Assembly: GCA_036005845.1 (NCBI GenBank)
Contig: DASYQD010000061.1
Span: 1-44,375, forward strand
Reading direction: 5' to 3'
Source of the DNA: DASYQD01 sp036005845
GTDB taxonomy: Bacteria > Acidobacteriota > Thermoanaerobaculia > Multivoradales > JAIOJS01
DNA: 44,375 nt
The translations under genes and the position numbers were made by a program. Each line of letters begins with the position of its first letter. Within the stretch, counting starts at the first letter, position 1. The notes under the pieces are model-generated. The model was given only the letters and a program-made list of their open reading frames with translations, was not told the DNA's origin and made no database searches. This document shows, in pieces, positions 1 to 7,175 of this stretch.

Positions 1-170
1 GCAGTAACAGCGACAGCAGCGGCGTACTGCGACCGAGCGGCGCGCCAACCCCCCCCAGTAACAACAGAGCGCGCCGCGTGCCCCACAGCGACGGCCCCTC
101 GGCCCCGCCAGCACACGCCGGCCCGGTAGTCAAGGTTGCCCGCAGTCCACTGAATCCGCCTCCGACTGCA
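1..170. other. Window edge, no gene recognised
   Basis: This stretch precedes the toxin-antitoxin promoter. Short open frames run through it on the plus strand, but their translations are low-complexity (rich in Ala, Pro, Arg and Ser) with no recognisable motif. It may be intergenic DNA or the end of a gene cut by the window edge. I see no RNA gene or repeat in it. Confidence 0.4.
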
Positions 171-177
171 ACGGGAC

Positions 178-197
178 TACAATCTAGACGGTCTAGA
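178..197 (+). promoter_or_regulatory. Palindromic operator and -10 of the toxin-antitoxin operon
   Basis: TCTAGAC-g-GTCTAGA at 183-197 is a perfect inverted repeat with 7-bp arms and a 1-bp spacer. A good -10 hexamer, TACAAT, lies at 178-183 and touches its left edge. The antitoxin ATG is 17 bp downstream. Phd/VapB-type antitoxins usually repress their own operon by binding such palindromes, so this is the expected place for autoregulation. No convincing -35 hexamer was found. Confidence 0.6.
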
Positions 198-214
198 CAG
201 AAAGGACGCCGACA

Positions 215-457
215 ATGGCCTGGCCGCTGCAAGATGCCAAGCAGAGATTGAGCGAGCTCGTACGCCAGGCCATCGAGGAGGGCCCGCAGGTCGTCACCCG
301 GCATGGCAAGGAAACGGCCGTCGTGATGTCGATCGAGGAGTTCGAGCGGTTGAGCGGAGGGCGCCCCGACTTCAAGGCGCACCTGCGCGGCGCGCCCGAC
401 TTGACGCGGCTGCGTATTTGCCGCGACCGGGCGCCCGCGCGCAAGGTCAAGCTGTGA
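215..457 (+). CDS. Phd/YefM-type antitoxin
   Basis: An 80-residue protein with the Phd/YefM pattern: an N-terminal DNA-binding part (DAKQRLSELVRQAIEEGPQ, then VTRHGKETAVVMSIEEFERL at about residues 27-46) followed by a basic, probably disordered tail (residues 50-80) that would wrap the toxin. Its role would be to neutralise the PIN-domain RNase encoded next and to repress the operon through the palindrome at 183-197. The ATG has a purine-rich AAAGGA upstream. Its stop overlaps the toxin start in a GTGA junction, so the two are translationally coupled. Family assignment is firm from the motif and the partner; the exact subfamily is not resolved. Confidence 0.88.
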   Translation: MAWPLQDAKQRLSELVRQAIEEGPQVVTRHGKETAVVMSIEEFERLSGGRPDFKAHLRGAPDLTRLRICRDRAPARKVKL

Positions 458-867
458 GCTTCCTGCTCGACACCAACGTCGTCGCCGAGTTGCGCAAGCC
501 ACGGCCCAAGGCTTCGGTGGCTGCTTGGTTCGAGTCGGTCGACGGCGCGCAGCTCTATCTCAGCGTCCTCGTCGTCGGCGAGATCGAACAAGGAGTGACG
601 CGATTGCGGCGCCGTGATCCGCGGCAGGCGGCGGTCTTTGACGCCTGGCTCGGCACACTGCGCCGCGAGTTCGCCGACCGCTTGCTGCCGGTCGACGAAG
701 CGGTGGCTCTCGCCTGGGGAGCGCTCAGCGCGGGCGATCCTCTCCCCGTCGTCGACGGTCTGCTGGCCGCCACGGCGCAGGTGCACGGGTTGACGATCGT
801 TACGCGCAATGTTGCCGATTTCGAGCGCACCGGCGTGCCGGTGCTCGATCCCTTTTCTCGAGACTGA
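454..867 (+). CDS. PIN-domain ribonuclease toxin (VapC-like)
   Basis: A 137-residue PIN-domain protein, expected to be a metal-dependent RNase that acts as the toxin of the pair. The four acidic active-site positions are visible: D6 (LLDTNVV), E43 (VGEIEQG), D101 (VVDGLLAATA) and D122 (RNVADFE). The GTG at 454 is chosen because it overlaps the antitoxin stop by 4 bp and puts the LLDTN motif at residue 4. An ATG 12 codons upstream adds only antitoxin-overlapping residues. The length is normal for VapC. The stop is 6 bp before the end of the convergent serine hydrolase gene. Confidence 0.92.
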   Translation: MSFLLDTNVVAELRKPRPKASVAAWFESVDGAQLYLSVLVVGEIEQGVTRLRRRDPRQAAVFDAWLGTLRREFADRLLPVDEAVALAWGALSAGDPLPVVDGLLAATAQVHGLTIVTRNVADFERTGVPVLDPFSRD

Positions 868-873
868 GCCGCA

Positions 874-2601
874 TCACCGCCGGCGCGCGAAGTGGAAGCC
901 GTTCGCTGCGCCGCTGTCGAGGTTGAAGCCGTTGACCTTGCCGCTCGGGTCGCGGGTGAAGGTGAAGATGAGCGTGAACCAGTCGGTGGGTAGCACGAAG
1001 CGGTCGGGCCCGCCGTACTGGAGCGTGCCCTTGGGCTGGAGCTTGGTGTCGAGTTGCAGCGCGCCGTTGACGAGTCGAATGGTGTAGGGGTTGTCGAGCT
1101 CGTCGCTGTCGTAGGCGCCCACGTAGGCGGCGAGCTCGCCGGCTGGTGGTGGCGCGGCGAGGCGAGCGTAGTGCGCGGTCTCGCGGCCTTCCTCGAAGAG
1201 AGTGAGGCGCTGGCCCTTGCCAGCGGCGTCGCGCGCGACGGTGACGCGCCAGCCGAGCGGTGGGTCGGTGAGGAAGTACTCGTCGGGGCCGGTGGCGGAC
1301 AGCATGTAGTCGGCGCCGACGACGCGCAGCGCGATCTTTGCCGGCGACTCGGGGTCGGCGCGCAGCGTCCAGGTGGTGCCGCTGACCGGGTTCAGGTAGT
1401 CGCCCTCGGTGGCGGCGACCAGCGGCGGAGCGATCGCCACGTACGGCTTGTGCGCTGCGGCCGCGGCCGTCGGCTCCTTCGGCACGCCGAGCACGATGTC
1501 GGCGATGCTGCGGACGAGGAATCGCGTGTCGACCGAGGAGTTGCAGAGGCAGAAGACCGACACGTGCTGGCGCGGGTAGCGCGCCATGTCGCCGACGTGG
1601 CCGGGGCCGCGGCCGGCGTGCCACTGGACCGGGCGGCCGTGGTGGGTGCCGAGGAAGATGCCCATGCCGTAGCCGCCGCGCTCGTCCTCGCCGGCGGCGC
1701 GCGCGTGCAGGCTCGCCGGGCTCGGCGTCACCGCGCGCCGCACCAGCTCGGGATCGCCGCGGCCGAGACGGTTGCGATAGAAGTTCTCGTCCCAGCGCAG
1801 CAGGTCGCCGACCGTGGTCCACACGCCGCCGCTGCCGGCGAGCGTCGAGCCGAGGCTGCGCTTCCAGCCGTCGGCGAGGTTGCCCGCGTAGGGCGTCGCG
1901 CGATGCGGCATCGTGCGCTTGCCGGTCTCGTCCCACGCCGTGTTCCTCATCCCCAGCGGCTCGAAGATCCGCTCGCGCGCGAGCTGGCGCAGCGTCTTGC
2001 CGCCGGCGCGCTCGGCGACGACGCGGGCGAGCACGTAGTTGGAGTTGCTGTACTCGAACTGCTCGCCGGCGGGGAAGTGGGTGCCGTGCTGCTCGACCAG
2101 CAGGGCGAGCACCCAGTCGAGGTCGAGGTAGTCGGGCGGCGTGCCGCTCAGGAAGCGCAGCGCCTGGTAGTCGCGCAGGCCGCTGGTGTGGTGGAGCAGG
2201 TCGCCGATCGTGATCGGCTTGGCGTAGGCCGGTAGCTCCGGCACCCATTTGCGCACGTCGTCGGCGAGCGACAGCTTGCCGTCCTCGGCGAGCAGCGCCA
2301 CGACCATGGCCGTGAACTGCTTCGAGTTGGAGCCGATGGGGAAGCGCGTATCGGCGTCGTTGGCGATCGGGTAGTCGAGGTCGGCGGCGCCGAAGCTCTT
2401 CTGGTAGACGAAGCGGCCTTCGCGCGCGACGCCGACGTTGCAGCCGGGGACGCGCGGGTTGTCGAAGCGCTCGAAGAGGTCGTCGATGCGCTCGGCGGTC
2501 TTGGCGTCGAGCTGGTCGTGCGGCTGCGTGGGGTGTTTCGCGCAGCCGGCGAGACAGAGAAGCACGGCGAGCACCGCAAGGTAGCGGAGAGTGGTCGACA
2601 T
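874..2601 (-). CDS. Lipoprotein serine hydrolase, beta-lactamase/class C PBP fold
   Basis: A 575-residue protein of the beta-lactamase (Pfam Beta-lactamase, class C/DD-peptidase) family. A lipoprotein signal ends in LAGC with Cys20, so it is probably anchored in the cell envelope. The active-site motifs are in order: S91-N-S-K94 (SxxK), Y184-S-N186 (YxN) and H328-A-G330 (in place of KTG/HxG). The N-terminal catalytic domain covers about residues 35-380. The remaining roughly 190 residues form a C-terminal beta-rich region like those of peptidase/esterase relatives of this family. The substrate cannot be told from sequence: esterase, D-aminopeptidase or peptidoglycan-related activity are all possible, and nothing points specifically to antibiotic resistance. 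An inverted repeat lies just upstream of the start. Confidence 0.87.
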   Translation of the reverse strand: MSTTLRYLAVLAVLLCLAGCAKHPTQPHDQLDAKTAERIDDLFERFDNPRVPGCNVGVAREGRFVYQKSFGAADLDYPIANDADTRFPIGSNSKQFTAMVVALLAEDGKLSLADDVRKWVPELPAYAKPITIGDLLHHTSGLRDYQALRFLSGTPPDYLDLDWVLALLVEQHGTHFPAGEQFEYSNSNYVLARVVAERAGGKTLRQLARERIFEPLGMRNTAWDETGKRTMPHRATPYAGNLADGWKRSLGSTLAGSGGVWTTVGDLLRWDENFYRNRLGRGDPELVRRAVTPSPASLHARAAGEDERGGYGMGIFLGTHHGRPVQWHAGRGPGHVGDMARYPRQHVSVFCLCNSSVDTRFLVRSIADIVLGVPKEPTAAAAAHKPYVAIAPPLVAATEGDYLNPVSGTTWTLRADPESPAKIALRVVGADYMLSATGPDEYFLTDPPLGWRVTVARDAAGKGQRLTLFEEGRETAHYARLAAPPPAGELAAYVGAYDSDELDNPYTIRLVNGALQLDTKLQPKGTLQYGGPDRFVLPTDWFTLIFTFTRDPSGKVNGFNLDSGAANGFHFARRR

Positions 2602-2606
2602 GGTGA

Positions 2607-2632
2607 TAGTGTACTACGACAGCGATACACTA
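2607..2632 (-). promoter_or_regulatory. Inverted repeat next to the serine hydrolase start
   Basis: TAGTGTA at 2607-2613 and TACACTA at 2626-2632 form perfect 7-bp arms separated by 12 bp. The repeat begins 5 bp upstream of the hydrolase ATG, so it overlaps the expected ribosome-binding and promoter-proximal region. The TACA/TGTA-type arms recall operators of BlaI/MecI-like repressors, but no such regulator gene is in the window. It could also form an RNA hairpin. The function is inferred. Confidence 0.4.
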
Positions 2633-2637
2633 GAGCT

Positions 2638-2715
2638 CGTCATCGCGAGCACAGCGAAGCGATCTCGATGTGCCGAGATCGAGATTGCTTCGTCGCTGCG
2701 CTCCTCGCAATGACG
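2638..2715 (-). repeat. Dispersed palindromic repeat, copy 1 (inverse orientation)
   Basis: A 78-bp imperfect palindrome lies between the serine hydrolase and the sigma factor gene. It begins CGTCATCGCGAG and ends CTCGCAATGACG, with inner arms GAAGCGATCTCGA and TCGAGATTGCTTC. The arms are unequal: the short form (GCGAGCACAGCGAAGC) is on the left and the long form is on the right. In the copies at 5550 and 20232 the long form is on the left, so this copy is inverted. It is likely a non-autonomous REP/MITE-like element; no transposase is nearby. Confidence 0.85.
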
Positions 2716-2716
2716 G

Positions 2717-3994
2717 TCAGGATCGCACGGTGGCGCGCGAGCAGGAGGCGGCCCGCTCCAGCAGGAGCTCGCGTTCGCGGCTGTTGCGCGTCATCTCTGC
2801 GGCGCGCTCGAATTCAGCCCGCGCCTCGTCGAGCCGGCCGAGCTTGAACAGCAGATCGCCGCGCACGCTCGGCAGCAGGTGATAGTCGGCGAGCGTACCG
2901 TCCGCGACGAGCGTGTCGACGATTGCGAGCCCGGCCGCCGGTCCGAACGCCATCGCCACCGCTACGGCGCGGTTGAGCTCGACGATCGGCGACGGCGTCA
3001 CCTGCATGAGCGCCGCGTAGAGCGCCGCGATGTGCTGCCAGTCGGTCTCCTCGGCCGTCCGCGCCCGCGCGTGGCAGGCGGCGATCGCCGCCTGCAGCGC
3101 GTACGGTCCTGACGCGCCGCCCAGCGCCTCGGCGTGCGCCAGCGCCGCGAGGCCGCGGTGGATGAGGAGCTGGTCCCACCGCGCGCGGTCCTGCTCGAGC
3201 AGCAGGATCGGCGCGCCGCCCGGGCCGGTGCGCGCCGCTGCGCGCGAGGCCTGGATCTCCATCAGCGCCGCCAGGCCATGCACCTCGGGCTCCCGCGGCA
3301 GCAGCCCGGCGAGGATACGGCCCAGCCGCAGCGCCTCGGCGCACAGCTCGGGCCGCATCCAGTCGTCGCCGGCGGTGGCGGCGTAGCCCTCGTTGAAGAT
3401 CAGGTAGATCACCTCGAGCACGGAAGCGAGCCGCGCCTGCAGCTCCTCTCGCCGCGGCACCTCGAACGGCACTTGCGCCTCGCTGAGCGTGCGCTTGGCG
3501 CGCACGATGCGCTGCGCGATGGTGGGCTCGGCGACGAGGAAGGCGCGGGCGATCTCGTCGGTGGTGAGGCCGCCGAGCAGCCGCAGCGTCAACGCCACCC
3601 GCGCCTCGCGCGACAGCACCGGGTGGCAGGCGATGAAGACGAGACGCAGCAAGTCGTCCTCGATGGGGTTGTCGAGCGCCTCTTCGATGTCATGTGCCCC
3701 GGCGCCTTGCGCCTCGTCGAGCCCGCGGCCGATCTCCTCGTGCTTCCTGTCGAGCATCTTGCCGCGGCGCAGCTGGTCGATGGCGCGCCGCTTGGCGGTG
3801 GCGGTGAGCCAGGCGCCGGGGTTGTCCGGGACGCCCGACTGCGGCCACTTCTCGAGCGCGGTGACGAGCGCGTCCTGCGCCAGTTCCTCGGCGAGCCCGA
3901 TGTCGCGCACCATGCGGGTGAGCCCGGCGATGAGCCGCGCCGACTCCATGCGCCAGACGGCTTCGACGGTGCGATGGATGTCGGCGGCGGCCAC
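2717..3994 (-). CDS. ECF sigma factor with C-terminal extension (ECF42/DUF6596 type)
   Basis: A 425-residue extracytoplasmic-function sigma factor. Sigma region 2 lies in about residues 10-80 (AEELAQDALVTALEKWP, then PGAWLTATAKRRAIDQLRR). Region 4 is at about 135-170 (LTLRLLGGLTTDEIARAFLV, then TIAQRIVRAKRTL). A helical extension of about 240 residues follows, with YLIFNEGYAA and a TPR-like end (GDLLFKLGRLDEARAEFERA). This architecture plus the adjacent YCII/DGPF gene is the hallmark of the ECF42 group, where no anti-sigma factor is used and the extension is thought to control activity. The start is GTG. The gene lies 84 bp downstream of the YCII gene on the same strand, probably as one operon. 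Its signal and targets are unknown. Confidence 0.93.
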   Translation of the reverse strand: MAAADIHRTVEAVWRMESARLIAGLTRMVRDIGLAEELAQDALVTALEKWPQSGVPDNPGAWLTATAKRRAIDQLRRGKMLDRKHEEIGRGLDEAQGAGAHDIEEALDNPIEDDLLRLVFIACHPVLSREARVALTLRLLGGLTTDEIARAFLVAEPTIAQRIVRAKRTLSEAQVPFEVPRREELQARLASVLEVIYLIFNEGYAATAGDDWMRPELCAEALRLGRILAGLLPREPEVHGLAALMEIQASRAAARTGPGGAPILLLEQDRARWDQLLIHRGLAALAHAEALGGASGPYALQAAIAACHARARTAEETDWQHIAALYAALMQVTPSPIVELNRAVAVAMAFGPAAGLAIVDTLVADGTLADYHLLPSVRGDLLFKLGRLDEARAEFERAAEMTRNSRERELLLERAASCSRATVRS

Positions 3995-4078
3995 GGCCGC
4001 CGATCACAGCATCCCCGTCGCGGCGCCGCAAGGCGCGGCGGCGGGGGACCGCCGCCCTCGCCGCGCGAAGCCGTGCGC

Positions 4079-4501
4079 TCAGTTCTTCGCGCGCGCCTCG
4101 CGCTGCATCTGCTCGAATCCCGCCGCCGCCTTCTGCACGTCGGCGGGGAAATCGCTCATCTCCTGCACCTGGCGCACCTCGATCGTCTCGTTGTCGGAGC
4201 CGGGGCAGCGCTTCGCCCACTCGATGGCCTCCTCCTTCGACTTGACGTCGATCATCCAGTAGCCGCCGAGGACTTCCTTCGCCTCCGCGAACGGCCCGTC
4301 GGTGACCTTCGGCTTGCCGCCGGCGAAGCTGACGCGAGCGCCTTCCGACGGCGGATGCAGGCCGTCGAGGGCCAACAGGACGCCCGCCTTCTGCAGCTGC
4401 TCGTTGTACCGCATCATCGCCTCGACGGCCTTGGCGTCCGGCACCGTGCCCGGCGCCGCGTTCTCGTAGCCTTTTGGAATCATCAACATCATGAATCGCA
4501 T
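4079..4501 (-). CDS. YCII-related DGPF-domain protein
   Basis: A 140-residue YCII-superfamily protein (about residues 1-120). It starts MRFMMLMIPKG and carries the signature TDGPFAEAKEVLGGYW in the middle. Such proteins are small cytoplasmic ferredoxin-like folds that are regularly encoded beside ECF42 sigma factors, as here. They are presumed members of the same regulon or the signal-responsive partner, but no enzymatic reaction has been established for this group. The gene is the first of a two-gene minus-strand unit with the sigma factor and is divergent from the L,D-transpeptidase. GGAGACCGACC precedes the ATG. Confidence 0.92.
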   Translation of the reverse strand: MRFMMLMIPKGYENAAPGTVPDAKAVEAMMRYNEQLQKAGVLLALDGLHPPSEGARVSFAGGKPKVTDGPFAEAKEVLGGYWMIDVKSKEEAIEWAKRCPGSDNETIEVRQVQEMSDFPADVQKAAAGFEQMQREARAKN

Positions 4502-4687
4502 GGTCGGTCTCCTTGTCGGTGTTGCGAGCTTGGTTTAGTCCCGCGCTCTGACTGGACGACGAACGGGAGGGGGCGAAATCGACAGGGCCTGAATGGAATC
4601 TTCTGCAACGGGCATTGTTGAAGATACAGTCACGGCACACGGCTTCGGTCGGTACGCACAGACGAACAACGGGAGGTCGCCTACGAC

Positions 4688-5539
4688 ATGAGTCGCACCC
4701 ACGATCGCTACCGCCTGCTTTCCGCCCCTCGCGTCGGCCTCGCCGGCCTAGCCCTCGCCGCCGTTCTCGCCACGGGTGCCGTGGCCCGCAGCGACCGTGA
4801 GGCGCAGGCCCAGGCCCAGCCGGCGCCGGTGCAAGCAGCGGTGGTGGTCGCCCCCGTGGTGCCGGCCAAGCTCGCGCCCGTCGCGCCGGCGCCGGCGGCC
4901 GCTCCCGCGGCCGAGCTGCTCGACGCCACCATCGACCGCCTGGCGGCCAACGCGCCCGGCCTCAAGCGCGACGTGCTGCGGCTCGCCCTCGCCGCCCGCG
5001 ACACCGCGGCGCACGAAGGTCTGTGCAAGAAGGAAGAGCTGCTCACCGTCATCGACTACTCGCTGCCGTCCACCACGAAGCGCTTGTGGGTGTTCGACGT
5101 CAAGAGCGGCAAGGTGCTCTTCAACGAGCTCGTCGCCCATGGCAAGAACACCGGCGACAACTACGCGCGCCGCTTCTCCAACGACGACGGCAGCCTGCAG
5201 ACGAGCCTCGGCCTCTTCCGCACCGCCGGCACCTACATCGGCGGCAACGGCTACTCGCTCAAGCTCGCCGGCCTCGAGCCCGGCTTCAACGACAAGGCGG
5301 AGCGCCGCTCGGTGGTGATGCACGGCGCGCCGTACGTCTCCGAGTCCTTCGCCGCCGCGCACGGCCGCATCGGCCGCAGCTGGGGCTGCCCGGCGCTCTC
5401 GCAGCAGATCGCCGGCAAGGTGATCGACACCATCAAGGGCGGCAGCCTGGTCTTCTCCTACTTCCCCGACCACGACTGGCTGCAACACTCGAAGTTCGTC
5501 GGCTCGCTCGCCGCGACGCTGACCACCGGCACGAACTGA
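4688..5539 (+). CDS. Murein L,D-transpeptidase catalytic domain protein (YkuD_2)
   Basis: A 283-residue exported protein with an N-terminal membrane/signal segment (about residues 15-34) and an Ala/Pro-rich linker to about residue 78. A YkuD_2-type catalytic domain then occupies about 90-265. The presumed catalytic His is in VMHGAPYVS (H212) and the Cys is in RSWGCPALS (C234), the shortened SxGC signature of this family. Members act in the periplasm on peptide stems of peptidoglycan, or are predicted to. GGGAGG lies 11 bp before the ATG. The gene is monocistronic in appearance: it is divergent from the YCII gene and is followed by a palindromic repeat and a convergent gene. Confidence 0.9.
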   Translation: MSRTHDRYRLLSAPRVGLAGLALAAVLATGAVARSDREAQAQAQPAPVQAAVVVAPVVPAKLAPVAPAPAAAPAAELLDATIDRLAANAPGLKRDVLRLALAARDTAAHEGLCKKEELLTVIDYSLPSTTKRLWVFDVKSGKVLFNELVAHGKNTGDNYARRFSNDDGSLQTSLGLFRTAGTYIGGNGYSLKLAGLEPGFNDKAERRSVVMHGAPYVSESFAAAHGRIGRSWGCPALSQQIAGKVIDTIKGGSLVFSYFPDHDWLQHSKFVGSLAATLTTGTN

Positions 5540-5549
5540 GTCGCGTCGT

Positions 5550-5627
5550 CGTCATCGCGAGGAGCGCAGCGACGAAGCGATCTCGATCTCGCGACATCGA
5601 GATCGCTTCGCTACGCTCGCGATGACG
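5550..5627 (+). repeat. Dispersed palindromic repeat, copy 2
   Basis: The second copy of the 78-bp palindrome, located between the convergent L,D-transpeptidase and MATE genes. It starts CGTCATCGCGAGGAGCGC and ends CTACGCTCGCGATGACG. The long arm is on the left. In this position the transcript could fold into a long hairpin from either direction and might shield or end both mRNAs. Confidence 0.87.
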
Positions 5628-5632
5628 AGGAG

Positions 5633-7033
5633 TCAGGCCCGCGCCGGCTCGATGTCTACGGCGATCTGCCGCCACTTGCCGCGGCGGAAACGCAGCACCG
5701 ACAGTGTCGCGCGCGTCAGGTGGCCGAGCACGATGGCGAGCCAGATCTCGCCCGGCCGCAGCTGCCCGTGCAGCGCCTCGAAGAGGAAGCAGAGCCCGAT
5801 CGGCACGCCGATCTGCGACAGCAGCGTGATGTAGAGCGGCCCCTTGGTGTCGCCGGTTCCCTGCAGGCCTCCCGTGTAGCTCAGCGCCACGGTGATGAAG
5901 AGCCCCGACACGGCGAGGTAGCGCAGGAGCTGCTCGCCGAGCTCGCTCACCCGCGGGTCGTTCATGCCGAAGATGGCGAGCAGTTGCTGCGGGATGAAGA
6001 GGAACATGGCGCCGACGACGACCGCGGCGCCGAGACCGAAGCGCGCCGCCATGCCGACGCCCTGGATCGCGCGGTCCGGCCGGCCGGCGCCGAGGTTCTG
6101 GCCGGCGATGGTGGCCGAGGCGCCCAAGAGGCCGACGGACGTCCAGGTGATGAGCGAGAAGAGCTCCGTGTAGCAGACCGAGTACGCCGCCTGCGCGGCC
6201 GCGCTGGCCTGCAGCGAGCCGATGAAACGCAGCAGCATGACGCCGCCGATGTTCATGGCGATGCCCTGGAAGCCGGTGGGCAGCCCGAAGCGAAACAGCG
6301 AGCGCACGATCGTCCAGTCGGGCCGCAGGCTCATGCCGCGGTGGAAGTGGATCACCGAGCTCCGCGCGAAGAACCGCGTGATGCCGTAGATCGAGACGAT
6401 CGAGCTGCTGCCGATGGTGCCGATCGCCGCGCCCAGCGTGCCCAGCCGCGGGATGAGCAGCACGTTGAAGCAGATGGTGAGCGCCGTCATCATCAGCCCC
6501 AGCCGCAGCGGCGTCTTCGCGTCGCCGGCGGCGCGGAAGGCGCCGCTCAACATGAAGAAGAGCATCATGCCGAAGATGCCCATGAACATCGTGCGCAGGA
6601 AGGGCAGCGCCTCGTGCTGCACCGCCGGCGCCGCGTTGACGACGTCGAGCAGCGCCGGCGCCACGGCGTAGCCGACGACCCCCATCAGCGCGGCGAGCGC
6701 GAAGGCAGTGAGGAACGCCTGGTAGACGACGCGGTTGACCTTCTCCGGCTCGTCGGCACCGGCGAAGCGCGCCACCAGCACCGCCATGCCGGTGAACAGC
6801 GAGCTGATGAAGACGATGACGACGAGGATGACCTGCCAGCTCACGCCGATGGCGGCGTTCGCGGTGTAGCCCACGTAATGGCCCACCATCGCGTGGTCGA
6901 TGATCCCCTGCAGCCCGGCGATGACGTTCTGCAACATCGTCGGCCAGGCGAGCCGCCACACCGCCGGACCGATCGAACCTTCGACGAGCGAGCGGTCGAA
7001 GCGTTGCGATGATTTCGTCGTGGAGTCGCTCAC
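5633..7033 (-). CDS. MATE family efflux transporter
   Basis: A 466-residue polytopic inner-membrane protein of the MATE (multi-antimicrobial extrusion) family, normally a Na+ or H+ antiporter that exports organic cations and other small molecules. Family features are the opening GSIGPAVWRLAWPTMLQNVI, the loop GYTANAAIGVSWQ, and the second-half counterpart with SATIAGQNLGAGRPDRA. About twelve hydrophobic segments are spread over two homologous halves. The length is normal. The ATG is divergent from the porin-like gene; the two starts are separated by about 140 bp that contain the Pho-box-like repeat. The substrate is unknown. Confidence 0.93.
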   Translation of the reverse strand: MSDSTTKSSQRFDRSLVEGSIGPAVWRLAWPTMLQNVIAGLQGIIDHAMVGHYVGYTANAAIGVSWQVILVVIVFISSLFTGMAVLVARFAGADEPEKVNRVVYQAFLTAFALAALMGVVGYAVAPALLDVVNAAPAVQHEALPFLRTMFMGIFGMMLFFMLSGAFRAAGDAKTPLRLGLMMTALTICFNVLLIPRLGTLGAAIGTIGSSSIVSIYGITRFFARSSVIHFHRGMSLRPDWTIVRSLFRFGLPTGFQGIAMNIGGVMLLRFIGSLQASAAAQAAYSVCYTELFSLITWTSVGLLGASATIAGQNLGAGRPDRAIQGVGMAARFGLGAAVVVGAMFLFIPQQLLAIFGMNDPRVSELGEQLLRYLAVSGLFITVALSYTGGLQGTGDTKGPLYITLLSQIGVPIGLCFLFEALHGQLRPGEIWLAIVLGHLTRATLSVLRFRRGKWRQIAVDIEPARA

Positions 7034-7060
7034 CGGCCGCGCGATCGTAGTCGAAGCGCG

Positions 7061-7117
7061 ACGTCACCGCGCCGTCACAGCTCTGCTCCGCGCCCGCCGA
7101 TGCGGCTAGCCTAGGCT
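7061..7117 (+). promoter_or_regulatory. Pho-box-like repeat and -10 upstream of the porin-like gene
   Basis: ACGTCAC-cgcg-CCGTCAC at 7061-7078 is a direct repeat with 11-bp period, close to the PhoB box layout (CTGTCAT-n4-CTGTCAT). A -10-like TAGGCT (7112-7117) lies 40 bp from the start of the second unit. The same spacing exists from the first unit upstream of pstC. PhoB control is an inference. Confidence 0.5.
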
Positions 7118-7175
7118 CCGCACCAGCGCGGCTCCACGACGGGGACGACGCTCAAGCCCTTCAAGGAGGATTTCG

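Noticed and set aside
193..786. A 197-codon minus-strand frame over the toxin-antitoxin operon
   Set aside because: It is antisense to two genes with clear motifs and a coupled start/stop; no homology pattern is visible.
3134..4621. A 495-codon open frame on the plus strand
   Set aside because: It is antisense to the sigma factor and YCII genes, both of which have clear family motifs; the translation is His/Arg/Leu-rich and motif-free.
5720..7012. A 430-codon open frame on the plus strand
   Set aside because: It is the complement of the MATE transporter; the translation is almost only charged residues and His/Gln without a fold signature.
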